Part shown: piece after piece, positions 9,289-21,281 of the stretch
Layout: the number at the start of each line of letters is the position of its first letter
How positions within the stretch are numbered: position 1 is the stretch's first letter
Assembly: GCF_014773545.1 (NCBI RefSeq)
Contig: NZ_SDDV01000002.1
Coordinates: forward strand, 186,001 to 250,000
Reading direction: 5' to 3'
DNA: 64,000 nt
Source: Hydrogenophaga sp.
GTDB taxonomy: Bacteria; Pseudomonadota; Gammaproteobacteria; Burkholderiales; Burkholderiaceae_C
Made by a program: the position numbers and the translations under genes
Notes under the pieces: generated by a model
What the model was told of the DNA's origin: nothing
Database searches by the model: none
The model's input: the letters and a program-made list of their open reading frames with translations, nothing else

Positions 9289-10881
9289 ATGCTCGACGAC
9301 ACCCTCAAATCCCAGTTGAAAACCTATTTGGCCCTGCTGCGTCAGCCGATCCGGCTGATTGCTTCGCTGGACGACAGCGCCAGCGCTGCCGAGATGCGCA
9401 GCCTACTGGAGACCATAGGCAGCTTGTCGGACAAGGTGTCGCTCGACACCAGCGGCACCGATGCCCGCAAGCCCTCTTTTGTGATCGCCCGTGCAGGCGA
9501 AAACACCGGGGTGCGCTTTGCCGGCCTGCCCCTGGGGCACGAATTTACCTCGCTGGTGTTGGCGCTGCTGTGGACCGGTGCGCACCCGCCCAAAGAGGCG
9601 CCAGAGGTGCTGGAGGCTATTCGGGCGCTGGACGGCGAATACGACTTCGAGGTCTACATGTCCTTGAGTTGCCACAATTGCCCCGACGTGGTGCAGGCGC
9701 TTGCGCTCATGGCGATCGTCAACCCGAAGATCAAAACGGTGGTGATCGAAGGCGGCGCTTTTCCGCACGAGATCAGCGCGCGCTCGATCATGGCCGTCCC
9801 GATGGTGTTTTTGAACGGGCAGGTGTTTGCCTCCGGTCGCATGACGTTGGAAGAAATCGTGGCCAGGCTCGACACCCGTTCGATCGCGCGCGAGGCGGCC
9901 CGTCTCGACGCCATGGAGCCGTTTGACGTGTTGGTGGTCGGTGCCGGGCCGGCCGGTGCCGCCGCCGCCGTGTACGCCGCACGCAAAGGCATTCGCGTGG
10001 GCGTGGCGGCCGAGCGCTTTGGCGGCCAAGTCAACGACACCTTGTCGATCGAGAACTACATTTCGGTGCTGAAGACCGACGGCCCGACATTCGCCGCCGC
10101 GCTGCAGGCGCAGGTGCGGCAGCTTGAGGTCGACATCATGCAACTGCAGCGCGCCGAGCGGCTCATTCCAGCGTCCGCGCCTGGCGGCCTGATCGGTGTG
10201 CAAATGGCCAACGGCGCCACCTTGCGAGCGCGCAGCGTGATTTTGTCCACTGGCGCGCGCTGGCGCAACGTCAACGTGCCGGGCGAGCAAGAATACAAAA
10301 ACCAAGGCGTGGCTTTTTGCCCGCACTGCGACGGCCCCTTGTTCAAAGGCAAGCGGGTGGCGGTGATCGGCGGCGGCAACTCAGGCGTGGAAGCGGCGAT
10401 CGATCTGGCCGGCATCGTGCAGCACGTGAGCTTGCTCGAATTCGCCGACCAACTCAAAGCCGACGCGGTGCTGGTGAGCAAGCTCAAGAGCCTGCGCAAC
10501 GTCAGCATTCACGTCAACGCGCAGACCCGCGAGATTTGCGGCGAGGACGGCAAGGTCAGCGGCCTGAAGTACCAAGACCGCGCCAGCGGTGCTGCGCATC
10601 TGCTGCCGCTGGAGGGCGTGTTCGTGCAGATTGGTCTGGTGCCCAATACCGAGTGGCTCCAGGGCGTGGTCGGGCTCAGCCGTTTTGGCGAGATCGAAAT
10701 CGACGCCAAGGGCCGCACCAACGTACCCGGCGTGTTTGCCGCCGGCGACTGCACCACGGTGCCGTACAAGCAGATCGTGATCGCCGCCGGCGAAGGGGCC
10801 AAGGCCGCGCTGAGCGCCTTTGACCACCTGATGCGACAGCCCGTGCCGACCACACAGCGGGTTGAGGAGGTCAGCGTCTGA
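9289..10881 (+). CDS. ahpF: Alkyl hydroperoxide reductase subunit F
   Basis: Thioredoxin-like [37 protein letters not shown] redox Cys, [21 protein letters not shown]; directly after ahpC. Confidence 0.97.
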   Translation: MLDDTLKSQLKTYLALLRQPIRLIASLDDSASAAEMRSLLETIGSLSDKVSLDTSGTDARKPSFVIARAGENTGVRFAGLPLGHEFTSLVLALLWTGAHPPKEAPEVLEAIRALDGEYDFEVYMSLSCHNCPDVVQALALMAIVNPKIKTVVIEGGAFPHEISARSIMAVPMVFLNGQVFASGRMTLEEIVARLDTRSIAREAARLDAMEPFDVLVVGAGPAGAAAAVYAARKGIRVGVAAERFGGQVNDTLSIENYISVLKTDGPTFAAALQAQVRQLEVDIMQLQRAERLIPASAPGGLIGVQMANGATLRARSVILSTGARWRNVNVPGEQEYKNQGVAFCPHCDGPLFKGKRVAVIGGGNSGVEAAIDLAGIVQHVSLLEFADQLKADAVLVSKLKSLRNVSIHVNAQTREICGEDGKVSGLKYQDRASGAAHLLPLEGVFVQIGLVPNTEWLQGVVGLSRFGEIEIDAKGRTNVPGVFAAGDCTTVPYKQIVIAAGEGAKAALSAFDHLMRQPVPTTQRVEEVSV

Positions 10882-11087
10882 TGTTCGATTCGGCGCGCTG
10901 GTCCCGGCAGGTATTGCAGGGCTCGCCAGCGGCTGCCGCTGGAGATGCTCAGGGTGCTCGCGTGCCAGACAGGCCGCCTGCTCTAAGGCCACAGAAGTGA
11001 GCGCCCCTGTGGCATTCCAAGCGGAAATGAGCGGTCAACTGCAGTTTTTGGGATCATCCCACATGAGGCCGCGTCGGCGCTTGCGGG

Positions 11088-12404
11088 TCAGCGCGCCACA
11101 GGCAGTTCATCCCATCGGGTCGTGTACCTCGGTGAGCGGTGCTGCGCGTGCATCTCTGAACGACTGGACATTCCGGCTGCGCCGGTGCGCAAGGTGCCGC
11201 GCCCCCACACGCGGTTGATCGCATCTACGGCGGTCATCAACTGGCTGGATGGGGCGCGGGCCACCGGTTCGTCAAACAGCGTTTCCTGGCGCTGTCGTTT
11301 GAGCGTCAATTCCAGCAGCATGACCCCGCATTTTTTGTACCAGCAGTCGCACCGGTGGATCTGCCGCAGACCGTGTAACGCCGTCTGGGTCAGCACGCGG
11401 GTGTCATCGGATGGATCGCTCAGCGGCACCAGCATGCCGGGGTTGTGTTGCGGGTCTGCGGGTCGAAAACGGTTGGTCTGGAGGAATACGTATACGGCAG
11501 CGGCAACCGAGCGCTGGGCCCTGAGTTTTTCAGCGGCACGGTCGATGTGCCATGCAACAGCCTCGCCCAGTTGCGCCACGTCTTGCACCATTGAGCCAAA
11601 GCTGCGCGAAACCATGATTTGTTGCTTCGGGTCAGCCAGGTCCTCCAGGTCGAGGCAGGGCGTGCATTGCAACTCAGCGACGGTGCGCTCCAGCAGCACG
11701 CCAAATGAGCGCCGGATCAGGGGGTGATGGGCGCTCGCCAGATCGAATACCGAGCGGATGCCGATGCTCTGCAGCCGTGCGGCCAGGCGGTGGCCCACAC
11801 CCCAGACTTCACTCACGGCGTATTTTTCCATCCAGTGCTGGCGTTCGGCCGCGCTCAAGGCTGCAAGGTCGCACACGCCATCGAACAGCGGGTTCTTCTT
11901 GGCCAAGTGGTTGGCAAACTTGGCCAGTGTCTTGGACCCTCCAAATCCCGCGCACACCGGCAGGCTGGTCCACTGCCGGATGCGCTGGCGCATGGCATGC
12001 CCCATTGCGCCAGCCCCTCCATGCAGGTGGGCTACCGTTTCTACCCGCAAAAAGCTTTCATCGATGCTGTAGACCTCGATGTCTGGCGAGAACCCGCGCA
12101 AAATCGACATCACCCGGTTGCTCATGTCGCCATACAGTGCGTAGTTGGATGACAAAGCCACGATGCCATGTTGGCGCGCCAGGGTTTTCATTTGGAACCA
12201 GGGTGCGCCCATCTTGATGCCCAGTGCTTTGACTTCGTTGCTGCGGGCCACCGCACACCCGTCGTTGTTGGACAGCACCACCACCGGGACATTCGCCAAC
12301 CGGGGATTGAAGGCGCGCTCGCAACTGACGTAGAAGTTGTTCACGTCCACCAGACCGAACAGCGGTCGGCGCGGCGGAGGGCTCAGGCTGATGTCGGTGC
12401 TCAT
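11088..12404 (-). CDS. umuC: DNA polymerase V subunit UmuC (Y-family)
   Basis: FGLVDVNNFYVSCERAFNPRL, VVLSNNDGCAVARSNEVKALGI, YSIDESFL; C-terminus SPRYTTRWDELP. Longer TTG start at 12440 possible. Confidence 0.96.
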   Translation of the reverse strand: MSTDISLSPPPRRPLFGLVDVNNFYVSCERAFNPRLANVPVVVLSNNDGCAVARSNEVKALGIKMGAPWFQMKTLARQHGIVALSSNYALYGDMSNRVMSILRGFSPDIEVYSIDESFLRVETVAHLHGGAGAMGHAMRQRIRQWTSLPVCAGFGGSKTLAKFANHLAKKNPLFDGVCDLAALSAAERQHWMEKYAVSEVWGVGHRLAARLQSIGIRSVFDLASAHHPLIRRSFGVLLERTVAELQCTPCLDLEDLADPKQQIMVSRSFGSMVQDVAQLGEAVAWHIDRAAEKLRAQRSVAAAVYVFLQTNRFRPADPQHNPGMLVPLSDPSDDTRVLTQTALHGLRQIHRCDCWYKKCGVMLLELTLKRQRQETLFDEPVARAPSSQLMTAVDAINRVWGRGTLRTGAAGMSSRSEMHAQHRSPRYTTRWDELPVAR

Positions 12405-12440
12405 GCGCACGGGCTCCAGCGGGCCAGTCTCATGGGGCAA

Positions 12441-12863
12441 TCAAGCCAGGCAGCGACGCACCACGCCGACCACAACGCCCCAAACTTCAAGCTGGCTGTC
12501 ATCGGCCAGCCGGATCGGCTCGAACGCCGGGTTCTCGGGGCGCAGCTCCACGCGGCCAGCGTGCCGGTACAAGCGCTTGATGGTGTATTCGCCGTCCAGC
12601 ACCGCAATCACGATGTGATTGTGCCGGGGCTCGATGGACCGATCCACGACCACTTTGTCGCCATCGACAATGGCCGCCCCTTGCATCGAATCGCCCTGCA
12701 CGGTGAACAGGAAACTGGCGGCACGGTGGCGCACCAGATAGTGGTTCAGATCGAGACCTTCTTCGATGTGGTCGGCCGCCGGCGACGGAAAACCAGCCTG
12801 CACGCGGTGCAAGATCAGCCGCAGCGGCGGCGCTGGCAGGGTGAGGTCGGATGAGGCGGGCAT
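12441..12863 (-). CDS. umuD: LexA-family peptidase UmuD
   Basis: FPSPAADHIEEGLDLNHYLVRH, FTVQGDSMQGAAIVDGDKVVVDRSI, AVLDGEYTIKRLYR; directly upstream of umuC. Confidence 0.95.
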   Translation of the reverse strand: MPASSDLTLPAPPLRLILHRVQAGFPSPAADHIEEGLDLNHYLVRHRAASFLFTVQGDSMQGAAIVDGDKVVVDRSIEPRHNHIVIAVLDGEYTIKRLYRHAGRVELRPENPAFEPIRLADDSQLEVWGVVVGVVRRCLA

Positions 12864-12882
12864 GGTGAGCGGTCCACGAATA

Positions 12883-12898
12883 CTGATTATGTGTACAG
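12883..12898. promoter_or_regulatory. LexA (SOS) box of umuDC
   Basis: CTGATTATGTGTACAG, one mismatch to CTGT-N8-ACAG, 20 nt upstream of the umuD start. Confidence 0.75.
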
Positions 12899-13307
12899 TA
12901 TTGTATGGAGTCAATCGCGCCGCTTGTCCGGTACCTGCCGGCGCCGTCCCCCTTCCCGTTTCGGCGTCTACGAGCAGCGCAAGGTGGCTGCGGCGCTGGA
13001 CTTGTTCGAGTTCATCTACCGCCGCTCGATTCAGAAGTACAGCGTACTGCGCGCCTCTCTGTCAGCGCCCGACCCGATTCGGACCAGGTACCGGCAGGCC
13101 TTGAACGAGCTGATGCAGTTCGTTGTCCTCCATGGTCGAACGTTGGATGCCGCATTCGCCGAGCTGCACGTCGATGCCGCTGACAGCGCGGCGCTGCGCC
13201 TTATCGCGAACTCCGAACTCGACCAACTGGAGCAGCACAACTGCGCCCGCTACAACCTTGCTCGAGGCATGACGCAGCGTTGGATAGATGCCGGGCGCCG
13301 CAGATGA
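12891..13307 (+). CDS. Hypothetical protein divergent from umuDC
   Basis: ORF with plausible globular body (YEQRKVAAALDLFEFIYRRSIQKYSVLRASLSAPDPIRTRYRQALNELMQF...); the true start is probably later than 12891. No family recognised. Confidence 0.35.
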   Translation: MYSIVWSQSRRLSGTCRRRPPSRFGVYEQRKVAAALDLFEFIYRRSIQKYSVLRASLSAPDPIRTRYRQALNELMQFVVLHGRTLDAAFAELHVDAADSAALRLIANSELDQLEQHNCARYNLARGMTQRWIDAGRRR

Positions 13308-13496
13308 GGGGTAAGGGAGTTTGGCCCGCTGCTTGAGTCCGATTGCCCTTGCGGCCGATTCGTCTGCGTCCTGGCGAGCGCACGAGGCCTTGGATGAGAA
13401 AACGCGAGTCGCTATCGCACTCGGACGAGCCTGGCTACCATGTGCAAATGGCCAGAACCGAAGTCCCTGACGACACGGTGAGAGCGCCAGAAAGCA

Positions 13497-13524
13497 AAAC
13501 AGCCGCGTCGCGGCGGCTGTTTTA
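13497..13524 (-). terminator. Hairpin terminator downstream of tRNA-Pro
   Basis: AAAACAGCCGCgtcgcGGCGGCTGTTTT. Confidence 0.65.
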
Positions 13525-13551
13525 AGTCTTTGATGCACAAGGAATTCCTGG

Positions 13552-13625
13552 TCGGGGTGAGAGGATTCGAACCTCCGGCCTCTACGTCCCGAACGTAGCG
13601 CTCTACCAGGCTAAGCTACACCCCG
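13552..13625 (-). tRNA. tRNA-Pro (anticodon CGG)
   Basis: Reverse complement CGGGGTGTAGCTTAGCCTGGTAGAGCGCTACGTTCGGGACGTAGAGGCCGGAGGTTCGAATCCTCTCACCCCGA: full cloverleaf, loop TTCGGGA; CCA not encoded. Confidence 0.96.
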
Positions 13626-13673
13626 ATGAACCGTCGTGCTCGGTGTATGTGGACGCAGGGCGTGCCGGTTGCT

Positions 13674-14624
13674 TCAGGAGCGGCGATTCACAAGCTCAAC
13701 CGCCAATTGTAGCAAAGCGGCGCTGTAGGGATTTTGCGGCAACTGGCGGGCGGCGTCGATGGCCCGCTGCGCTTCGACGCGGGCGCTCGCGCGGGCCACA
13801 TCCAGTGCACCGGTTTCTTGAATGATGGCCAAAATCTGATCCCAATGTGCCGCCTCGCCGTGTTCGATGGCGTGGCGAATCAGGGCCTGTTGCGCCGGGC
13901 TGGCGGTTTTGAGCGCGCAGATCACGGGCAGCGTGACTTTGCCTTCGCGCAGGTCGTCGCCCAGGTTTTTCCCCAACTCCTGCGCGCTTCCTTCGTAGTC
14001 CAGAATGTCGTCGATCACCTGAAACGCGGTCCCTAGCGCTTGGCCGTAGTCGGCGCACAAGGCCTCGACCTGCGGCGATGCCTGTGCCAGTATTGCCGCC
14101 AGCCGGGTGCTGGCCTCAAACAGCTTGGCGGTTTTGGAGCGGATCACGCGCAGGTAGGCGGCTTCGCTCAGCGACGCGTCGTGCGTGTTCATCAACTGCA
14201 GCACCTCGCCCTCGGCAATCACGTTGGTGGCGTCGGAGAGCACTTGCATGATGCGCATGTCGTTGATGTCAACCATCATTTGAAACGCGCGCGAGTGGAG
14301 AAAATCGCCCACCAGCACGCTGGTGGCGTTGCCGAAGCGCTGGTTGGCGGTGGTGCGGCCGCGCCGCAGTGTCGATTCGTCGACCACGTCGTCGTGCAAC
14401 AAGGTGGCGGTGTGAATGAATTCGATCACGGCGGCCAGCGTGTGGCGTTGCGGGTGCAGACTGCCCAGGGCGCCGCAGACCAGCAGCAACAAGCCCGGTC
14501 GCAGCCGTTTTCCGCCGGCGAAAATGATGTAGCGCGCGACTTCCGGCACCAGCGGGGCTTCGGAGTCCAGGCGCTCGCCAATGACCTGATCGACCCGTTG
14601 CATATCGGTCAAAATCAGGTCCAT
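13674..14624 (-). CDS. ispB: Polyprenyl synthetase (octaprenyl diphosphate synthase-like)
   Basis: FARM/SARM motifs HDDVVDESTLRRG and DDILDYEGSAQELGKNLGDDLREGKVTLPVI; divergent from rplU. Start uncertain. Confidence 0.93.
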   Translation of the reverse strand: MDLILTDMQRVDQVIGERLDSEAPLVPEVARYIIFAGGKRLRPGLLLLVCGALGSLHPQRHTLAAVIEFIHTATLLHDDVVDESTLRRGRTTANQRFGNATSVLVGDFLHSRAFQMMVDINDMRIMQVLSDATNVIAEGEVLQLMNTHDASLSEAAYLRVIRSKTAKLFEASTRLAAILAQASPQVEALCADYGQALGTAFQVIDDILDYEGSAQELGKNLGDDLREGKVTLPVICALKTASPAQQALIRHAIEHGEAAHWDQILAIIQETGALDVARASARVEAQRAIDAARQLPQNPYSAALLQLAVELVNRRS

Positions 14625-14835
14625 CGGGCTGGTGCAGGGGCTGGAGGTGGCAGTCAAGATGAGTTGCAGCAGGGTGGGGCGGTCGTGTGGGTCGGGAAAA
14701 CCGAGCCTGATTATAGAAACGATGCCGGCCCCGGCCAGGCACCCTTGAATGGGTGGACTTAGCATGCTAGAATGTTGGGCTTGGCGGAATTGCGTCTGCC
14801 GGGTATTCTTGCGTGGGTTTTTACAAGAGGTTCAT

Positions 14836-15147
14836 ATGTACGCGGTCATAAAAACCGGTGGCAAGCAATATCGCGTTGCTGCTGGCGAAAAAATTAAAGT
14901 AGAACAGATTGCTGCGGACGTGGGCCAAGAGATTGTGTTGGATCAGGTTCTGGCGGTCGGCAACGGCAGCGAGATCAAGGTCGGCACGCCCTTGGTTGAC
15001 GGCGCAACGGTCACGGTCACGGTGTTGGCTCATGGCAGGCACGACAAGGTTCGCATCTTCAAGATGCGCCGTCGCAAGCACTACCAAAAGCGCCAGGGTC
15101 ACCGGCAAAATTTCACCGAATTGCAAATTGCGTCGATCACAGTCTGA
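14836..15147 (+). CDS. rplU: 50S ribosomal protein L21
   Basis: [25 protein letters not shown]...[23 protein letters not shown]. Confidence 0.98.
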   Translation: MYAVIKTGGKQYRVAAGEKIKVEQIAADVGQEIVLDQVLAVGNGSEIKVGTPLVDGATVTVTVLAHGRHDKVRIFKMRRRKHYQKRQGHRQNFTELQIASITV

Positions 15148-15161
15148 GGAGTTAGCTCAAC

Positions 15162-15419
15162 ATGGCACAGAAAAAAGGCGGCGGCTCAACGCGAAACGGG
15201 CGCGATTCCAAGCCGAAAATGCTCGGTGTGAAGGTGTTTGGCGGTGAGGTGGTCAACGCGGGCTCCATCATCGTGCGCCAGCGCGGCACCAAATTTCACC
15301 CCGGCTTGAATGTCGGATTGGGCAAAGACCACACCTTGTTTGCCACCGCCGATGGTCGGGTCGGTTTTGCCGTCAAGGGTGAATTCAACCGCCAGGTGGT
15401 GAGTATCACGCCGCTCTGA
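15162..15419 (+). CDS. rpmA: 50S ribosomal protein L27
   Basis: [29 protein letters not shown]...[12 protein letters not shown]. Confidence 0.98.
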   Translation: MAQKKGGGSTRNGRDSKPKMLGVKVFGGEVVNAGSIIVRQRGTKFHPGLNVGLGKDHTLFATADGRVGFAVKGEFNRQVVSITPL

Positions 15420-15495
15420 GGCGGCTCGCCTGGGGTCTTGCGCTGGCTCGAGCGGGCCCGCGCATGGCCTGAGCGTCGATCTGGTCGAGCAGACA

Positions 15496-15523
15496 AAAAG
15501 CCCGCCTGCGCGGGCTTTTTGGT
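15496..15523 (+). terminator. Rho-independent terminator after rpmA
   Basis: AAAAAGCCCGCctgcGCGGGCTTTTTGG hairpin. Confidence 0.8.
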
Positions 15524-15571
15524 TTGCTGAGTTTTGTCTAACGTGAAAGTCGGGCCGCGACTCACTTCGCT

Positions 15572-15610
15572 CCCCTCTCCCGTGCGCGGGAGAGGGGTTG
15601 GGGGTGAGGG
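15572..15610. repeat. Palindromic intergenic element
   Basis: CCCCTCTCCCG-tgcg-CGGGAGAGGGG (perfect 11-bp stem, 4-nt loop) followed by TTGGGGGTGAGGG; a sequence type I recall as common in proteobacterial intergenic regions. Confidence 0.7.
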
Positions 15611-15678
15611 AGAACGGGCAGGACTTTCATTTTTTGGGGCGCCTTTCAAAGTCATGCCCGTTTGGTGCGAGAGAGTAG

Positions 15679-16755
<1,077 letters not shown>

Positions 16756-16805
16756 GTCCAGCGGCGCATAGCTGCGCCAACCGTTCAACCCAAGGTGTTT
16801 GAGCC

Positions 16806-17981
16806 ATGTCGTCTGATCCGATGCACGTTTCCATGAATGCTGCGGAAGTTGCCGCCGTCGCAGCCGTTCTCAAGCCGGCACGCCGCATCGTGGTCAAGGT
16901 CGGCTCCAGCCTGGTGACGAATGAAGGCCGTGGGCTTGACGAGGCGGCCATTGACCAGTGGAGCCAGCAACTGGCCGCGCTGGTGCAGCAGGGCCGCGAG
17001 CTCATCATGGTCAGCAGTGGTGCGGTGGCCGAAGGCATGAAGCGCCTGGGCTGGAGCGTGCGGCCGCACGAGATCAACGAGTTGCAAGCGGCAGCGGCCG
17101 TGGGCCAGATGGGGCTGGTGCAGGTCTACGAAACCCGACTGCGGCAGTACGGTGTAGGCAGCGCACAGGTGCTGCTGACGCACGCCGATCTGGCCGACCG
17201 CGAACGCTACCTCAACGCCCGCTCGACGCTGCTGACGCTGCTGCGCCTGGGCGTGGTGCCGGTCATCAACGAAAACGACACGGTGGTCAACGACGAAATC
17301 AAGTTCGGCGATAACGATACCCTCGGTGCGCTGGTGGCCAACCTGATCGAGGCCGACTTGCTGGTGATTCTGACCGATCAAAAAGGCCTCTACAGCGCCG
17401 ACCCCAGGCGTGAACCGACGGCGCGTTTCGTGCATTTGGCGCGTGCCGGCGATGCCGAGCTGGAGGCGATGGCCGGCGGTGCCGGCTCTGGCATTGGCAG
17501 GGGCGGCATGATCACCAAAATTCTGGCCGCCAAACGCGCCGCTGGTTCCGGTGCCTCCACCGTGATTGCCTGGGGGCGCGAGCCACAGGTGCTGTTGCGC
17601 CTGTGCGCGGGCGAGCCCATTGGCACGTGCCTGCTGGCCCAAACGCCCAAGAGCCAGGCGCGCAAGCGCTGGATTTCCGACCATTTGCAGTTGCGCGGCT
17701 CGGTGCGGGTGGACGACGGCGCGCTGGAGAAAATTGTCGGCCAGGGCAAAAGCCTGCTGCCGATTGGCATGACGGCGGTCGAGGGCGATTTCTCGCGCGG
17801 CGACGTGATCGCCGTGCGTGACCCGTGCGGGCTGGAGATTGCCCGCGGTCTGGCCAATTACGCCAGTTCCGAAGCGCGACTGATTTGCCGCAAGTCCTCG
17901 GGTGATTTTGAGCGCTTGCTGGGCTACGCCGGCGAGCCGGAAATGATCCACCGCGACAACCTGGTGCTGGCGCGTGGCTGA
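16806..17981 (+). CDS. proB: Glutamate 5-kinase
   Basis: [51 protein letters not shown]-terminal PUA domain. Confidence 0.97.
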   Translation: MSSDPMHVSMNAAEVAAVAAVLKPARRIVVKVGSSLVTNEGRGLDEAAIDQWSQQLAALVQQGRELIMVSSGAVAEGMKRLGWSVRPHEINELQAAAAVGQMGLVQVYETRLRQYGVGSAQVLLTHADLADRERYLNARSTLLTLLRLGVVPVINENDTVVNDEIKFGDNDTLGALVANLIEADLLVILTDQKGLYSADPRREPTARFVHLARAGDAELEAMAGGAGSGIGRGGMITKILAAKRAAGSGASTVIAWGREPQVLLRLCAGEPIGTCLLAQTPKSQARKRWISDHLQLRGSVRVDDGALEKIVGQGKSLLPIGMTAVEGDFSRGDVIAVRDPCGLEIARGLANYASSEARLICRKSSGDFERLLGYAGEPEMIHRDNLVLARG

Positions 17982-18028
17982 GAGCTTGAGGGCAAGCAGC
18001 CCGTTCGCCGAGCCAGCGCCTGGGATGC

Positions 18029-18685
18029 TTAAGACGCGGGCTGGCGTGGGGCTGATGCGACGCGGCAGTCGGTATTCGGATCGGGGTCGAAGCTGCCGCC
18101 GGGAGGCAGTTCCAGCCCGTGCGGCGCGCTCACCGGGGCGTGCGATGGCTGGTCTGGTCGGTCTGCGTCGCAGCGCAGGTCGGTGCGCAAAAAGCGGTTG
18201 CGCTGCGGGGGTGGCCGCGGCAGGTGGCGCGCGAGTTCGGTCAGCGCCAATTCATAAACGCCGCGCTTGAATTCAACCACCACGTCCAGCGGCACCCAGT
18301 AGTCGTGCCAGCGCCAGGCGTCGAACTCGGGGTGGTCGGTGGCGCGCAGATTCAGGTTCCAGTCCTGCGCCAGCAGGCGCAGCAGGAACCAGATCTGTTT
18401 CTGACCTTTGTAGTGGCCGCGCGCATCGCGGCGGATGAAACGGTCTGGCACCTCGTAGCGCAACCAGTCCCGCGTGCGGGCCACAATACCCACGTGCTCG
18501 GGCATCAGGCCGACCTCTTCGTGCAGTTCGCGGTACATCGCTTGCTCGGGCGTCTCACCCCGGTCGATGCCACCTTGCGGAAACTGCCACGAATGCGAGC
18601 GCACCCGTTTGCCCCAGAACACTTGGTTTCTCTGGTTGAGCAGAATGATGCCGACATTGGGCCTGAAGCCTTCCCTGTCAAGCAT
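18029..18685 (-). CDS. rppH: RNA pyrophosphohydrolase (Nudix)
   Basis: [27 protein letters not shown], Nudix box [22 protein letters not shown]. Confidence 0.95.
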   Translation of the reverse strand: MLDREGFRPNVGIILLNQRNQVFWGKRVRSHSWQFPQGGIDRGETPEQAMYRELHEEVGLMPEHVGIVARTRDWLRYEVPDRFIRRDARGHYKGQKQIWFLLRLLAQDWNLNLRATDHPEFDAWRWHDYWVPLDVVVEFKRGVYELALTELARHLPRPPPQRNRFLRTDLRCDADRPDQPSHAPVSAPHGLELPPGGSFDPDPNTDCRVASAPRQPAS

Positions 18686-18836
18686 AATCGACCCCAAATT
18701 TTTAAACTGTCTCGATTATGCATCGTTCATGTCAGCTTGCGTGCGATCTGCTGCCAATCAGACGTCAAAGCTGCATTTTTTGCCTCGTTCCCCGCCCCCC
18801 GGCCTCTCCCCTATGCCCCAGCGGCACGCCTGCCCC

Positions 18837-20582
18837 ATGAAAGCTTCCCAGTTTTTTATTGTCACCCAAAAAGAAGCCCCGGCCGACGCAGAGGTGCTCA
18901 GCCATCGGCTCATGACGCGCGCGGGCATGATCAAAAAGCTCGGGGCCGGCATTTACAGCTACCTGCCCCTGGGGCTGCGCGTGATCCGCAAGGTCGAGGC
19001 CATCGTGCGCGAGGAAATGAACCGCGCTGGCGCGCTGGAGCTGAACATGCCGCTGATTCAACCGGCCGAACTCTGGCAAGAGAGCGGACGCTTTGCCAAA
19101 ATGGGCCCGGAGTTGCTGCGCATCAAAGACCGGCACGAGCGCGATTTCGTGCTGCAGCCCACCAGCGAAGAAGTGGTGACCGACATTGCGCGCCAGGAAC
19201 TGCGCAGCTACAAGCAGTTGCCAAAGAACTTCTACCAAATTCAGACCAAGTTTCGTGACGAGCGCCGGCCGCGCTTTGGCCTGATGCGCGGGCGCGAGTT
19301 CATCATGAAAGACGCCTACAGCTTCGATCGCGACGAAGTTGCTGCCAAAGCCAGCTACCAGCTCATGGCCGCAACCTACCGGCGCATTTTTGACCGCTTC
19401 GGTTTGCGCTACCGGGCGGTGGCGGCCGACAGCGGGGCGATTGGCGGTGAGCTGAGCGAGGAGTTTCAGGTGATTGCCGCCACCGGCGAAGACGCCATCG
19501 TCTACTGCCCGAGCAGCGACTACGCCGCCAACCTGGAAAAAGCGCAGGCGCTGGCCCCCGCTGCTGCCAGGCCCACGGCCGCCAGCGTCCTGACTGTGAC
19601 GCCAACGCCGGGCCAGAGCACCTGCGCCGACGTGGCCGCGCTGCTGGGCGTGCCACTGGCCCGCACGGTCAAGTCGCTGGTGCTGGCCAGCGATGAAATC
19701 AACGAGCGCGACGAAATCGTCAAAACCCGCATCTGGCTGCTGCTGCTGCGCGGCGACCACGACATGAACGAGGTCAAGGTCGGCAAGCTGACCGATCTGA
19801 ATCTGGGCTTTCGTTTTGCCACTGTGGCCGAAATTGAAACCCACTTCGGCTGCAAGCCGGGCTACCTGGGGCCGGTGGGCTTGAAAATGCCGGTCCACGT
19901 GATTGCCGACCGCGAGGTGGCGGCGATGGCCGACTGGATTTGTGGCGCCAACCAACCCGACTTTCACCTCACCGGGGTGAACTGGGGGCGTGACTTGCCC
20001 GAGCCCGATCTGGTGGCCGATTTGCGCAATGTGGTCGAGGGCGACGCCTCGCCCGACGGCCAGGGCGTGCTGGCGATAGAGCGCGGCATCGAGGTCGGCC
20101 ATGTGTTCTATCTGGGCCGCAAGTACAGCCGCGCCATGGGTGCTACTTTCTTGGCTGAAGACGGCAAACCGGCGCATTTCGAGATGGGTTGCTACGGCAT
20201 CGGCATCACACGGCTGCCGGCGGCCGCCATCGAGCAAAACCACGACGAACGCGGCATCATCTGGCCCGACGCGCTGGCGCCGTTCACGCTGGTGATTTGC
20301 CCGATCGGCAGCGAGCGCAGCGCGCTGGTGCGCGAGGCGGCCGAGCACTTGTACCAGCAACTGCTGGCAGCCGGCGTCGACGTCATTCTGGACGACCGGG
20401 GCGAACGCCCGGGCGCCATGTTTGCAGACTGGGAGCTGATTGGCGTACCACACCGCCTGACCCTAGGCGAACGCGGCCTCAAGACGGGCCAGATCGAATA
20501 CCAGCACCGGCGCGATGCGGCCGCGACCGCGCTGGCGGCGACTGATGTGCTCGAATTCCTGCGCGCCAGACGGGTGCTTTGA
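18837..20582 (+). CDS. proS: Prolyl-tRNA synthetase
   Basis: [52 protein letters not shown]-type insertion domain; [20 protein letters not shown]. Confidence 0.97.
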   Translation: MKASQFFIVTQKEAPADAEVLSHRLMTRAGMIKKLGAGIYSYLPLGLRVIRKVEAIVREEMNRAGALELNMPLIQPAELWQESGRFAKMGPELLRIKDRHERDFVLQPTSEEVVTDIARQELRSYKQLPKNFYQIQTKFRDERRPRFGLMRGREFIMKDAYSFDRDEVAAKASYQLMAATYRRIFDRFGLRYRAVAADSGAIGGELSEEFQVIAATGEDAIVYCPSSDYAANLEKAQALAPAAARPTAASVLTVTPTPGQSTCADVAALLGVPLARTVKSLVLASDEINERDEIVKTRIWLLLLRGDHDMNEVKVGKLTDLNLGFRFATVAEIETHFGCKPGYLGPVGLKMPVHVIADREVAAMADWICGANQPDFHLTGVNWGRDLPEPDLVADLRNVVEGDASPDGQGVLAIERGIEVGHVFYLGRKYSRAMGATFLAEDGKPAHFEMGCYGIGITRLPAAAIEQNHDERGIIWPDALAPFTLVICPIGSERSALVREAAEHLYQQLLAAGVDVILDDRGERPGAMFADWELIGVPHRLTLGERGLKTGQIEYQHRRDAAATALAATDVLEFLRARRVL

Positions 20583-20584
20583 GG

Positions 20585-21256
20585 ATGACGCGGTCTTGCC
20601 TGGCGTCAGCACAGACGTCGCGCGCAAGCGATCCGACCCGCCGTGCCTGGCTGCTGGCTGCTGGCGCAGCCGGTCTGGGCCTTGGCTTTTGCGGCTGGCC
20701 GCTGGCCGCACGCGCCGGCCAGTTGGAAGAGCCACTGGCCGACCCGGTGCGGCTGGCGCTGCGGGCGGCGATTGCCAGCAGCGAGCCACCGCTGCCGGTC
20801 TTCAGCAGTACCGCAGCGCGCCTGGCCTATCTGCGCTGGCTGACTGACATGAGCGATCGTTTGCGCCGCCGCAAGCCCGACTTTCGCAGCCGGATCGAGT
20901 TTTTGCAAACCGTCTGGTATGAAACCCGTCGCGCCGGGCTCGACACCACCTTGGTGATGGGGCTGATACAGGTCGAGAGCGCGTTTCGCAAATTTGCCAT
21001 CTCGCGCGTGGGCGCGCGCGGCTATATGCAAATCATGCCGTTTTGGTCGCGGCTGATCGGCGACGGAGATGTGGGGGGATTGTTCAACACCCAGATCAAT
21101 TTGCGTTTTGGCTGCGTCATTCTGCGCCACTACCTAGACCGCGAGCGCGGCAACACCTTCATGGCGCTGGGCCGCTACAACGGCAGCCGCGGCCGCGATG
21201 TCTACCCCAACGCGGTTTACGCCGCCGCGCGCCACTGGGTCCACCCCGACGCCTGA
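20585..21256 (+). CDS. Lytic murein transglycosylase (SLT domain)
   Basis: Signal-peptide-like N-terminus; VMGLIQVESAFRKFAISRVGARGYMQIMPFW catalytic Glu motif; ALGRYNGSRG. Confidence 0.9.
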   Translation: MTRSCLASAQTSRASDPTRRAWLLAAGAAGLGLGFCGWPLAARAGQLEEPLADPVRLALRAAIASSEPPLPVFSSTAARLAYLRWLTDMSDRLRRRKPDFRSRIEFLQTVWYETRRAGLDTTLVMGLIQVESAFRKFAISRVGARGYMQIMPFWSRLIGDGDVGGLFNTQINLRFGCVILRHYLDRERGNTFMALGRYNGSRGRDVYPNAVYAAARHWVHPDA

Positions 21257-21281
21257 TGCGGCTGCCTGCTGGTGCGCCCGC

